The notes under the pieces: generated by a model
Seen by the model: the letters and a program-made list of their open reading frames with translations, nothing else
Databases searched by the model: none
Told to the model about the DNA's origin: nothing
Program-made: the position numbers and the translations under genes
NCBI GenBank assembly: GCA_900320085.1
Contig: ONRC01000034.1
Span: 1 to 64,000 of the forward strand
Source: an uncultured Eubacteriales bacterium
GTDB taxonomy: Bacteria; Bacillota; Clostridia; Christensenellales; Aristaeellaceae
Length of the DNA: 64,000 nucleotides
Direction: 5' to 3'
In this document: positions 58,028-64,000 of the stretch, in pieces
Position numbering within the stretch: the first letter of the stretch is position 1
How the letters are laid out: each line of letters opens with the position of its first letter

Positions 58028-58897
58028 ATGAAGAAATTTTACAACCTGATCCCCGGCCAGCCCGGGGAGGAAAGCCGGCTGTATATCGACGGGGAGATCG
58101 TCAGCGGCTATTCCGGCTATGACTGGTGGACCGATGAACACCAGACCGGGGCCTACGATTTCCGCAACGAGCTGGCCCAGTGCGGCCCGGTGACGGTGTA
58201 CATCAATTCTCCGGGCGGCGATGTGTTCGCCGGGGCGGCCATGTACTCGGCGCTCCTGGATCACCCCCACAAGGTGACCGTGAAAATCATGGGCATCGCC
58301 GCCAGCGCCGCGTCCGTGGTGGCCATGGCGGGCGACGAGGTGCTGATCAGCCCCGTGGGCTACATGATGATCCACGACCCCTGGAGCTACGTGGTGGGCA
58401 ACGCCCGGGAAATGGAGCACGAAGCCCAGGTGCTGCGGGAAATCGGCGAGGGCATCGTGGCCGCCTACCAGAAGAAAACCGGCAAAACCACCGACGAGAT
58501 CCGCCGCCTGCTGGAAGCGGAAACCTACATGAACGCCCAGAGCGCCATCGAGAACGGCTTCTGCGACGGCCTGTTCACCCCCGACGAGGACAAGGCCGCC
58601 CTTGCCCAGGCCAGCGCCCCCGCCGCTTCCATGCGCGGCCGGGATTACACCCCCGCGGCGTATATGGCCCGGATGGGCGGGCGGAAGTTGAGTAAGAGTA
58701 CAGCGTGCAGAGTGCAGAGTGCAGATGATATAGTGAACAAAGAAATCATCTGCGATATTGGTGATCAAAATAAATCTGAACTCTGTACTCTGAACTCTGT
58801 ACTCTCGCCTTCAGCTCTGAACTCTGAACCCTCGTCTCTCTCTCCCGTCATCGCGCAGGCGCTTGCGCTTGTGCTGAAAACGAGGGACTCTCTATAA
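58028..58897 (+). CDS. ClpP-like prohead protease
   Basis: 289 residues from ATG 58028. FYNLIPGQPGEESRLYIDGEIV, INSPGGDVFAG, Ser93 in GIAASAAS, His116 in MIHDPWSY: the ClpP fold used by many siphoviruses to mature the prohead. After about residue 220 the tail is encoded by the palindrome at 58691-58833 and is unlike other family members (KSTACRVQSADDIVNKEIIC...), so the end has been rewritten in frame. Confidence 0.9.
   Translation: MKKFYNLIPGQPGEESRLYIDGEIVSGYSGYDWWTDEHQTGAYDFRNELAQCGPVTVYINSPGGDVFAGAAMYSALLDHPHKVTVKIMGIAASAASVVAMAGDEVLISPVGYMMIHDPWSYVVGNAREMEHEAQVLREIGEGIVAAYQKKTGKTTDEIRRLLEAETYMNAQSAIENGFCDGLFTPDEDKAALAQASAPAASMRGRDYTPAAYMARMGGRKLSKSTACRVQSADDIVNKEIICDIGDQNKSELCTLNSVLSPSALNSEPSSLSPVIAQALALVLKTRDSL
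58691..58833. repeat. Palindrome built of AGAGTACAG/AGAGTGCAG repeats
   Basis: Left arm 58694-58724 (GAGTACAG, GTGCAGA units), right arm about 58776-58833 (CTGAACTCTGTACTCTGAAC units), centre about 50 bases. Read through by the protease gene. Confidence 0.7.
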
Positions 58898-58940
58898 CCC
58901 CTCAGTCAGCTTCGCTGCCAGCTCCCCTGATAGGTGAGCC

Positions 58941-58991
58941 CAAAAGCCTTCCCCTGGCAGGGGAAGGTGGCCCGCAGGGCCGGATGAGGTG
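58941..58991. repeat. Short family-A element, inverted
   Basis: CAAAAGCCTTCCCCTGGCAG then GGGAAGG, GGCCC...GGGCC and GGATGAGGTG. Preceded (58897-58938) by CAGTCAGCTTCGCTGCCAGC then TCCCCT, another palindrome fragment. Confidence 0.75.
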
Positions 58992-59029
58992 AACCGCGTC
59001 CAGCCCGCTAAACGAAAGGAGAAATCACC

Positions 59030-60262
59030 ATGCCTACCATGACCCTTGAACAGATCAACGATTCCATCCGCACCGTGGGCGCCCGGGTCAACGACCTGTC
59101 CGTCCGCCTGGCCCTGGCCGCCACCGCCGCCGCCCCCGACCTGCAGGAGGTCGCCCGGCTGCAGGACGAGCTCCAGGCCGAAAACACCCGCCTGGAAGCC
59201 CTGCGCCAGAGCGCCCAGTCCCTGGGCGGCAGCCAGGAGGCTGCCCTGCCCCAACAGCCCGCCCAGAACGCCCAGCAGGAGCGCAGCCTTTCCGCTCTGC
59301 GCCAATCCAACGAATACGCCCGGGCCTTCGCCTTCGCCATCCGCAATGGCTTCACCCCCGCCACCGGCCGCGGCATGGAGCAGCTCAAGCCCCTCTACGA
59401 CGCCCTCACCATCGGCGGCGGCACGCCCACCGGCAGCGACGGCGGCTTCCTGGTGCCCGAGGATATCGACCACCAGATCCGCGAGCTGCAGCGGGAGCTG
59501 AACCCCCTGCGGGCGTTTTTCGAAGTCGAAACCGTGACCACCAACAGCGGCTGGCGCGTGAAGGACAACGCGCCTGACGCCGGCTTCACCGCCGTGAACG
59601 AGACCGCCGCCGTGCCCCGGGACAGCCAGCCTTCCTTCGGCAAGGTGACCTATACCCTTACCAAGTACGGCCTGATCCTGCCCGTTTCCAACGAGCTGGC
59701 CAGCGATGAGGTGGCGAACCTGTTTGCCTACATTTCCCGCTGGGCCGCCAAGAAGGAAACCATCACCGAAAACACCCTGCTGCTGGCCGCCCTGGCCGGC
59801 GCCACCGCCGTCACCACGGCCATCGCCGCGAACAGCGAAATCAAGGGCATCAAAAAGGCCCTGAACGTGGACCTGGATCCCGCCATCAGCCGCAGCGCCA
59901 TCTTCCTGACCAACCAGGACGGCTTCGACATCCTGGACGGCCTGGAGGACGAGCAAGGCAGGCCCCTCATGCAGTGGAACCCCACCGAGGAAACGCCCCG
60001 CTTCCTGCATGGCCACCGGGTGGCCGTGGTGAGCAACGCCGTTCTTGCCAGCTCCACCGGCACCGGCGCCGCCGCGCCTCTCTACATCGGCGACGCCCGC
60101 CAGTTCGCCACCCTGTTCGAGCGCTCCGCCATGGAGGTGCTGAGCACCAACATCGGCGGCAACGCCTTCAACAACGACACCACCGAGATCCGCTTCATCA
60201 AACGCATGGGCGTTTCCAAGTTCGATACCGGCGCGGTGCGCAAGGCGGCGCTGACGCTGTAA
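59030..60262 (+). CDS. Major capsid protein (HK97 fold)
   Basis: 410 residues. An N-terminal coiled-coil delta domain (about 1-95, LQEVARLQDELQAENTRLEAL) serves as built-in scaffold and is normally removed by the protease encoded upstream. The capsid core follows: GGTPTGSDGGFLVPEDIDHQI, VETVTTNSGWRV, FGKVTYTLTKYGLILPVSNEL and AAKKETITENTLLL. ATG after AAAGGAGA. Confidence 0.95.
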   Translation: MPTMTLEQINDSIRTVGARVNDLSVRLALAATAAAPDLQEVARLQDELQAENTRLEALRQSAQSLGGSQEAALPQQPAQNAQQERSLSALRQSNEYARAFAFAIRNGFTPATGRGMEQLKPLYDALTIGGGTPTGSDGGFLVPEDIDHQIRELQRELNPLRAFFEVETVTTNSGWRVKDNAPDAGFTAVNETAAVPRDSQPSFGKVTYTLTKYGLILPVSNELASDEVANLFAYISRWAAKKETITENTLLLAALAGATAVTTAIAANSEIKGIKKALNVDLDPAISRSAIFLTNQDGFDILDGLEDEQGRPLMQWNPTEETPRFLHGHRVAVVSNAVLASSTGTGAAAPLYIGDARQFATLFERSAMEVLSTNIGGNAFNNDTTEIRFIKRMGVSKFDTGAVRKAALTL

Positions 60263-60598
60263 CCAGCGCGCACGGCGCGCTGCGAAGGAAACGCCGGTAA
60301 AACCGTCGTTTCCTTCGGTTCCATCAATTTCTTGTAAAATGGGCGACAAAGCCGCCTCATTTTACACACGCACCGCCGCTGCTCCGCAAAGCGGAAGCGG
60401 CGGCAGCGCCGCGCTGGGAACCGAAGGTTCCGCGCGGGCTGGTCGCGCCTGCGCAAAGCGCAAAGGCGCGACTGCTAAGGCAGAAATTGATAGCGGTATG
60501 AATCCTTCGGATTCCCCGCCCGCGCGGCAAAGCCCCGCGATACGATTTCAAACAGGGGGCTGCGGCCCCCTGTTGACCCCTGTGGGGAAAGGATGATT
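60263..60598. repeat. Composite of hairpin, family-C element and nested family-B element
   Basis: After the capsid stop: a hairpin CGAAGGAAACG/CGTTTCCTTCG (about 60280-60318), a family-C start CATCAATTTCTTG...GCCTCATTTTAC, a family-B insert (about 60366-60478), the family-C end CAGAAATTGATAGCGG, then ATGAATCCTTCGGATTCCCC and a CAGGGGGC/GCCCCCTG stem. The parallel composite at 61759 has no family-B insert. No gene. Confidence 0.75.
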
Positions 60599-60602
60599 CA
60601 TT

Positions 60603-60881
60603 TTGACTGACACCCAACTGGAAGCCAAGCTGGAAGAGCTGCGGCGCTGGGAGGTGGTGGACCCGGAGGACGCGGACGAAATGGCCAACCTGCGGGACGC
60701 GCTCTTTTCCGCCGACGGCTACCTGAAAGGCGCCGGCGTGCCAAACGAGGACACGCCGCTGCGGGATATGCTGCTGCGGAAGCTGGCCGCGTACTTTTAC
60801 GAGGTCCGCGCGCCCGGCCAAAACGGCTATCCCGATCTGCCGCCGGACCTGAATCACCTTATCCTAAACCTGAGGCATTGA
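60603..60881 (+). CDS. Head-tail connector protein (gp6-like)
   Basis: 92 residues from TTG 60603. Helical: LEAKLEELRRWEVVDPEDADEMANLRDALFSA (core RRWEVVDPEDADEM), LLRKLAAYFYEVRA and a short end. Size and place right after the capsid gene fit HK97 gp6-type connectors. Confidence 0.7.
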   Translation: MTDTQLEAKLEELRRWEVVDPEDADEMANLRDALFSADGYLKGAGVPNEDTPLRDMLLRKLAAYFYEVRAPGQNGYPDLPPDLNHLILNLRH

Positions 60882-60884
60882 TAT

Positions 60885-61070
60885 CACCTCATCCGTCGGC
60901 TACGCCGACACCATCCGAGGGCTGCCGCCCAGCCTCCGCTGAAAACCAGCCCGAGGGCTGGTTTTCCGGGCGCTACGGCTCCCCTCAAGGGGAAGGCTTA
61001 ACGAAGATGTGCTGCCAAAAGCCTTCCCCTGGCAGGGGAAGGTGGGCCGCGCAGCGGCTCGGATGAGGTG
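60885..61070. repeat. Two family-A elements (long form plus inverted short form)
   Basis: 60885-60998 is the long form (stem CAGCCCGAGGGCTG), 61017-61070 the inverted short form ending GGATGAGGTG. Together they mimic the outer layout of the full element but in the opposite arrangement. Confidence 0.75.
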
Positions 61071-61094
61071 ATTCCCCGTGAAAGGAGCCCGCCC

Positions 61095-61424
61095 GTGAAC
61101 CCCAGCACATTGAGATTCCAAATCGACATATACCGGCGCACGGAAACCCAGAACCCGTCCGGCTACATGGCCGTGGAAAACGAAAAGCTGTTCTCCGGCG
61201 TGCGGGCGGACTTCACCGACGCTTCCACCCGCGAGGTGTGGGAGGCCCACGCCGCCAAGGCCCGCAACATCGTCAACTGGAAAATCCGGGGCTGGAAGAA
61301 TATCAAGGTGGGCCACTGGGTTTTTTTTGATGAGCAGTGGTACGAAATCATCGCCGTGCAGCGAATCAAAAAAGCGCCCCGGGAAATGATCCTGAAAACA
61401 ACCTTGAAGGAAAGCAGGGGGTGA
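61095..61424 (+). CDS. Phage head closure protein
   Basis: 109 residues from GTG 61095, seven bases after AAAGGAG. LRFQIDIYRRTETQNPSGYM, VWEAHAAKARNIVNWKIRGW and VGHWVFFDEQWYEIIAVQRI are typical of SPP1 gp16 / PF05521 head closure proteins. Follows the connector gene as expected. Confidence 0.85.
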   Translation: MNPSTLRFQIDIYRRTETQNPSGYMAVENEKLFSGVRADFTDASTREVWEAHAAKARNIVNWKIRGWKNIKVGHWVFFDEQWYEIIAVQRIKKAPREMILKTTLKESRG

Positions 61425-61428
61425 CCGT

Positions 61429-61758
61429 ATGCTGGACATCCTATCCGCCCTGCAAAGCGCGGGGGTGCCCGCCTTCCGCGGCGCGTTCCGCCCCACGGCG
61501 GAATATCCGGAGCCGCCGGACACCTACTGCGTTTACCTCACATCCCGCACGCCGGACTGGCCCGCGGACGACAGCGACACCGCGGAGCGCCGGCGGGCCT
61601 TTTTGCATCTCTACGCCCTGAGCGATCCGGAGGCTGCCCAGGCCGCCATCGAGGCCGCCATGCGGGCGGAGGGCTGGCACCTTGCCTACGTAAACGATGA
61701 TTACGTGGAGGGCAGCGGGCACTACGAAGTCCTGAGCGAATGGGTGGCGGTGCGCTGA
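61429..61758 (+). CDS. Tail terminator-like phage protein
   Basis: 109 residues: MLDILSALQSAGVPAFRGAF, YCVYLTSRTPDWPADDSD, LHLYALSDPEAAQAAIEAAM and HYEVLSEWVAVR, the mixed alpha/beta pattern of tail terminators. In most related phages the gp10-like gene precedes this one; here the order is reversed. Confidence 0.6.
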   Translation: MLDILSALQSAGVPAFRGAFRPTAEYPEPPDTYCVYLTSRTPDWPADDSDTAERRRAFLHLYALSDPEAAQAAIEAAMRAEGWHLAYVNDDYVEGSGHYEVLSEWVAVR

Positions 61759-61950
61759 CGCGCTGCGAATGAACCGTCGGCAGGCCGCCGCTTCATTCGT
61801 TTTCATCAATTTCTTGTAAAAATGGGCGGCGAAGCCGCCTCATTTTACGGCCAGAAATTGATAGCGGTATGAATCCTTCGGATTCCCCGCCCGCGCGGCA
61901 AAGCCCCGCGATACGATTTCAATCAGGGGCTGCGGCCCCTGATGACCCAA
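61759..61950. repeat. Composite of hairpin and uninterrupted family-C element
   Basis: Hairpin CGAATGAA/TTCATTCG, family-C ATCAATTTCTTGTAAAA...GCCTCATTTTACGGCCAGAAATTGAT (about 61805-61862; arms ATCAATTTCT/AGAAATTGAT), then AGCGGTATGAATCCTTCGG and a CAGGGGC/GCCCCTG stem. Same order as 60263-60598 without the family-B insert. Confidence 0.75.
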
Positions 61951-61962
61951 GGGAGGCTCCGC

Positions 61963-62379
61963 ATGGCCCTGAAATTCGACCTCAGCCCCTTCGACCGCCT
62001 GGACGACGATTTCGCCAAGGCGGCGGGCAAGCTGGAAACGCTGGTGGGCAGCGAAAACACCAAAACCCAGGTGAAGGCCGTGCTCAAGCCCCTGGAGGAC
62101 GACGCCAAAAGCCGCGTCCACTCCATCACCGGCCACCTGAAAAGCAGCATCGAAACCCGCGTCACCACCCACGCGGACGCGCCCACGGAGATCGAAGTGG
62201 GCATCAGCTACAAGCGCCACCCCAAGGCCCACCACGCCCACCTGGTGGAGGACGGCCACGGCGGCCCGCACCCGGCCCCGCCCCATCCCTTTTGGGAGCC
62301 CGCCGTGCAGCTCCATGGCCAGCAGGCCGTGGACGCCTTGGAGGATCTGATGGAGGATCTGGCGGAGCAGCTCTTTTGA
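61963..62379 (+). CDS. HK97 gp10-like tail component
   Basis: 138 residues from ATG 61963 after GGGAGG. FDLSPFDRLDDDFAKAAGKLE, DAKSRVHSITGHLKSSIETR and AHLVEDGHGGPHPAPPHPFW match the HK97-gp10 family (VExGT...PPxPFLRPA). Neck or tail-completion role. Confidence 0.85.
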   Translation: MALKFDLSPFDRLDDDFAKAAGKLETLVGSENTKTQVKAVLKPLEDDAKSRVHSITGHLKSSIETRVTTHADAPTEIEVGISYKRHPKAHHAHLVEDGHGGPHPAPPHPFWEPAVQLHGQQAVDALEDLMEDLAEQLF

Positions 62380-62411
62380 GCAAGCATTGAAAGCAAAAGG
62401 AGGAACCTCAA

Positions 62412-63023
62412 ATGCCTGACAACGACACCACCCCTGCCGTAAATGAAGTATACAGCACGATCGGCCTGCGCGCCATCGTGGTGGCCAAGCTGCTCACCGA
62501 CGAAACGGACAGCACGCCCACCTATGACCCCGTGCAGCCCCTGATCGGCGCCATCGACCTGGATGTGAGCGACAATTCCGGCGAGCCGGACGCCCAGTAT
62601 TATGACGACGGCGAGCACGACGTGGTGCTGCCCGACCCCGAGCTTTCCGGCACCATCGAGATGGCCGACCTGCCGCCCGAAAAACAGGCGCTGCTGCTGG
62701 GCTATAGGGTGGATAAAAACGGCGTGGTGATCCACAACGCCGACGACAAGCCGCCCTACTTCGCCTGGGGCTTTAAGAGCAAAAAGAGCAACGGCGTGGA
62801 CCGCTATGTGTGGTACTACAAGGGCCGCTGCACCATGCCCCAGGATAAGCACACCACCAAGCAGAAGGATCTGAACCGCCAGACCCAGAAGCTGAAGGTC
62901 ACCTTCGTGAAGCTGAACTCCACCGGCAACGCCCGCGCCTTCGTGGACGAGGACTCCGAAGCCTTCGCAACCGCCAAGGCCACCTTCTTCAACGCGCCTT
63001 ACACCCCCGATTTTACCACCTGA
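62412..63023 (+). CDS. Major tail protein
   Basis: 203 residues: EVYSTIGLRAIVVAKLLTDE, PLIGAIDLDVSDNSGEPDAQ, KNGVVIHNADDKPPYFAWGF and KSKKSNGVDRYVWYYKGRC are the phi13-type major tail tube pattern. AAAGGAGGAA precedes it. Followed by a strong terminator. Confidence 0.9.
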   Translation: MPDNDTTPAVNEVYSTIGLRAIVVAKLLTDETDSTPTYDPVQPLIGAIDLDVSDNSGEPDAQYYDDGEHDVVLPDPELSGTIEMADLPPEKQALLLGYRVDKNGVVIHNADDKPPYFAWGFKSKKSNGVDRYVWYYKGRCTMPQDKHTTKQKDLNRQTQKLKVTFVKLNSTGNARAFVDEDSEAFATAKATFFNAPYTPDFTT

Positions 63024-63028
63024 TCAAA

Positions 63029-63060
63029 CGAAAAGAGCCCGCCCCCGCGGGCTCTTTTCG
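63029..63060 (+). terminator. Terminator after the major tail gene
   Basis: Perfect 14-bp stem (63029-63042 / 63047-63060), loop CCCC, with T4 in the right arm. Confidence 0.85.
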
Positions 63061-63108
63061 GCGTTTTGACTTGTTGACCTTTATCTTTCCGACTGCAAGG
63101 AGGACTTC

Positions 63109-63441
63109 ATGCTTTCCGTCACCCTTGGCGAAAACGTCTACACCATCGACTATGTGACCGCCCTGGCCCTGCGGGAAATCGGCCGGCCCATGGAAATCAT
63201 CAAAAAAGCCGAAAAGGGCCAGGAGCCCGCCGACTTCGGGCGGGACCTGGACACGCTGGTGAACTGGTTTTGCCTGCTGTTCCGGAATCAATTCAAGCCG
63301 GCGGAGGTATACGAAAAATACCCCGCCGACCGCCTGATCACGGACATCACCCTGGCCGCCCTGGCGGTGAACAACCGGGTGAGCAGCGTGCTGAGCGCGT
63401 TCCCCACGAAGGCGGCAGCGGCCAGGAAGCAGGAAGCGTAA
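63109..63441 (+). CDS. Tail assembly chaperone (gpG-like)
   Basis: 110 residues: MLSVTLGENVYTIDYVTALA, LREIGRPMEIIKKAEKGQEP, DTLVNWFCLLFRNQFKPAEV. This matches Firmicute phage tail assembly chaperones in place (between tail tube and tape measure) and size. The -1 frame stays open past its stop and encodes the usual extension, so a gpG/gpGT pair is expected. Confidence 0.8.
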   Translation: MLSVTLGENVYTIDYVTALALREIGRPMEIIKKAEKGQEPADFGRDLDTLVNWFCLLFRNQFKPAEVYEKYPADRLITDITLAALAVNNRVSSVLSAFPTKAAAARKQEA

Positions 63442-63626
63442 ATGCGCTGTCCGACCTGGCGTATCTGTGCTACGACTCCTATATGCAGGCGGGCAGAATG
63501 CCCCAGGAGATCGACGGCGCGGACATCTGCGCATGGCTGCGCGTGTGCGGATGGCGGGCTGCACGCCGCCAGGAAAAGAGAAAGCCCCGGAAAAAGCAAT
63601 TGTTTATCGACGATGTGATGCGGTAA
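63405..63626 (+). CDS. Frameshifted extension of the tail chaperone (gpGT-like)
   Basis: In the -1 frame the DNA reads NALSDLAYLCYDSYMQAGRM, then DICAWLRVCGWRAARR, with no ATG until well inside, so it should be made by -1 frameshifting from the gpG frame. The run CCCC at 63402-63405 (codons TTC CCC ACG) lets a Pro tRNA slip back one base; no canonical XXXYYYZ heptamer is present, so the exact site is uncertain. Confidence 0.6.
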   Translation, partial: HEGGSGQEAGSVNALSDLAYLCYDSYMQAGRMPQEIDGADICAWLRVCGWRAARRQEKRKPRKKQLFIDDVMR

Positions 63627-63629
63627 CCC

Positions 63630-63664
63630 CCAAAATCCTTCCCCTCAGAGGGGAAGGATTTTGG
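63630..63664. repeat. Palindrome CCAAAATCCTTCCCCT type (family-A related)
   Basis: Perfect 16-bp arms around CAG between the tail chaperone and tape measure genes; may double as a terminator. Confidence 0.7.
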
Positions 63665-63716
63665 GTAGTATAACACCATCCCCATAAAACAACCCCCGAA
63701 AAGGAAGTGAACCCCC

Positions 63717-64000
63717 ATGGCCGATGTGCGCGATCTGCTCATCCGCATGAGCCTGGACACCAGCACCTTTAAAACCAATATCGCCGACGCCAAGCGGGAG
63801 CTGCGCACCCTCAAATCCGAATACAAGGAAATTTCCTCCTCGGACGACATCGGCCAGGGCGGCGCGCGCCTCCTGGAAAACCTGCGGGAGCAGAAAACCG
63901 CCGCGGAAGCGCTGGTGCAGGAATACCAGACGGGCATCGAGGAGATCCGCAGGCAATTGCAGGACGTGCCCACGGACAGCCAGGCGGCGGGCCAGCTGCA
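63717..64000 (+). CDS. Tail tape measure protein, N-terminal part (cut by window)
   Basis: About 94 residues before the right edge. VRDLLIRMSLDTSTFKTNIA followed by coiled-coil sequence (KRELRTLKSEYKEISS, LLENLREQKTAAEALVQEYQ) is the standard start of Firmicute tape measure proteins, and the position after the chaperone is right. ATG follows AAAAGGAAG. The length is unknown. Confidence 0.8.
   Translation, partial: MADVRDLLIRMSLDTSTFKTNIADAKRELRTLKSEYKEISSSDDIGQGGARLLENLREQKTAAEALVQEYQTGIEEIRRQLQDVPTDSQAAGQL

Noticed and set aside
58892-60349. 485-residue Gly-rich minus-strand open frame
   Set aside because: Shadow of the capsid gene; compositional, no start signals.
42992-61070. CRISPR array
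   Set aside because: The recurring CACCTCATCC and AGGGGAAGG blocks are dispersed palindromic repeats without regular spacing or spacers.

Overview
The window is GC-rich DNA from a spore-forming-lineage Firmicute of class Clostridia. This rests on a zinc-ribbon L28 protein, a SpoIIR-like protein, SpoIIE/SpoIIAA/SpoIIAB-type partner-switching proteins, strong AGGAGG ribosome binding sites with frequent TTG/GTG starts, and NHLP-type peptide export genes. An uncultured gut Christensenellales- or Oscillospirales-like genome is my guess; no rRNA is present to settle it.

Chromosomal part (1-38760). 1-9690 holds a transglutaminase-like membrane protein (cut by the left edge), an ABCG-like exporter pair, a MATE transporter, a DUF3990 protein, and a glyoxalase/PHP phosphatase/esterase group. 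9823-16143 is a compact peptide-secretion locus. One leftward operon encodes a double-glycine precursor peptide, a sensor plus PP2C phosphatase (split by an in-frame amber codon), a STAS protein, an anti-sigma-like ATPase, a miniature HlyD-like protein and a peptidase-containing ABC transporter. A second anti-sigma-like ATPase gene diverges from it. 16600-24000 is housekeeping (GNAT, galE, metallophosphoesterase, acetyltransferase, yajC, mntP, SpoIIR-like, rpmB). 24406-30345 carries a TerB-domain protein, a BrxD-like ATPase and an Lhr-like helicase, a plausible stress or phage-defence module, with a long structured repeat between genes two and three. 31399-38603 holds surE, a BaiN-like flavoprotein, an exonuclease, a frameshifted uridine-kinase-like gene and two secreted proteins.

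Prophage (about 38764 to beyond the right edge). A tRNA 3'-end fragment beside a tyrosine integrase marks one attachment end. Then come a DnaQ-like nuclease, a CI-like repressor facing a Cro-like gene across four operators, small early genes, a primase-helicase, a PcfK/PcfJ pair, DUF3102, SSB, many small genes, and the HK97-type packaging and morphogenesis run: HNH, TerS, TerL, portal, ClpP-like protease, capsid, connectors, tail tube, tail chaperone with a frameshift extension, and the start of the tape measure.

The window is unusually rich in dispersed palindromic repeats. They lie between genes, inside reading frames (several prophage proteins carry repeat-encoded peptides), and nested in one another. 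A separate set of four bulged RNA-type hairpins with a shared AAGATG-like loop precedes the primase gene and is the most unusual small structure seen. No CRISPR array, rRNA gene or complete tRNA gene was found.
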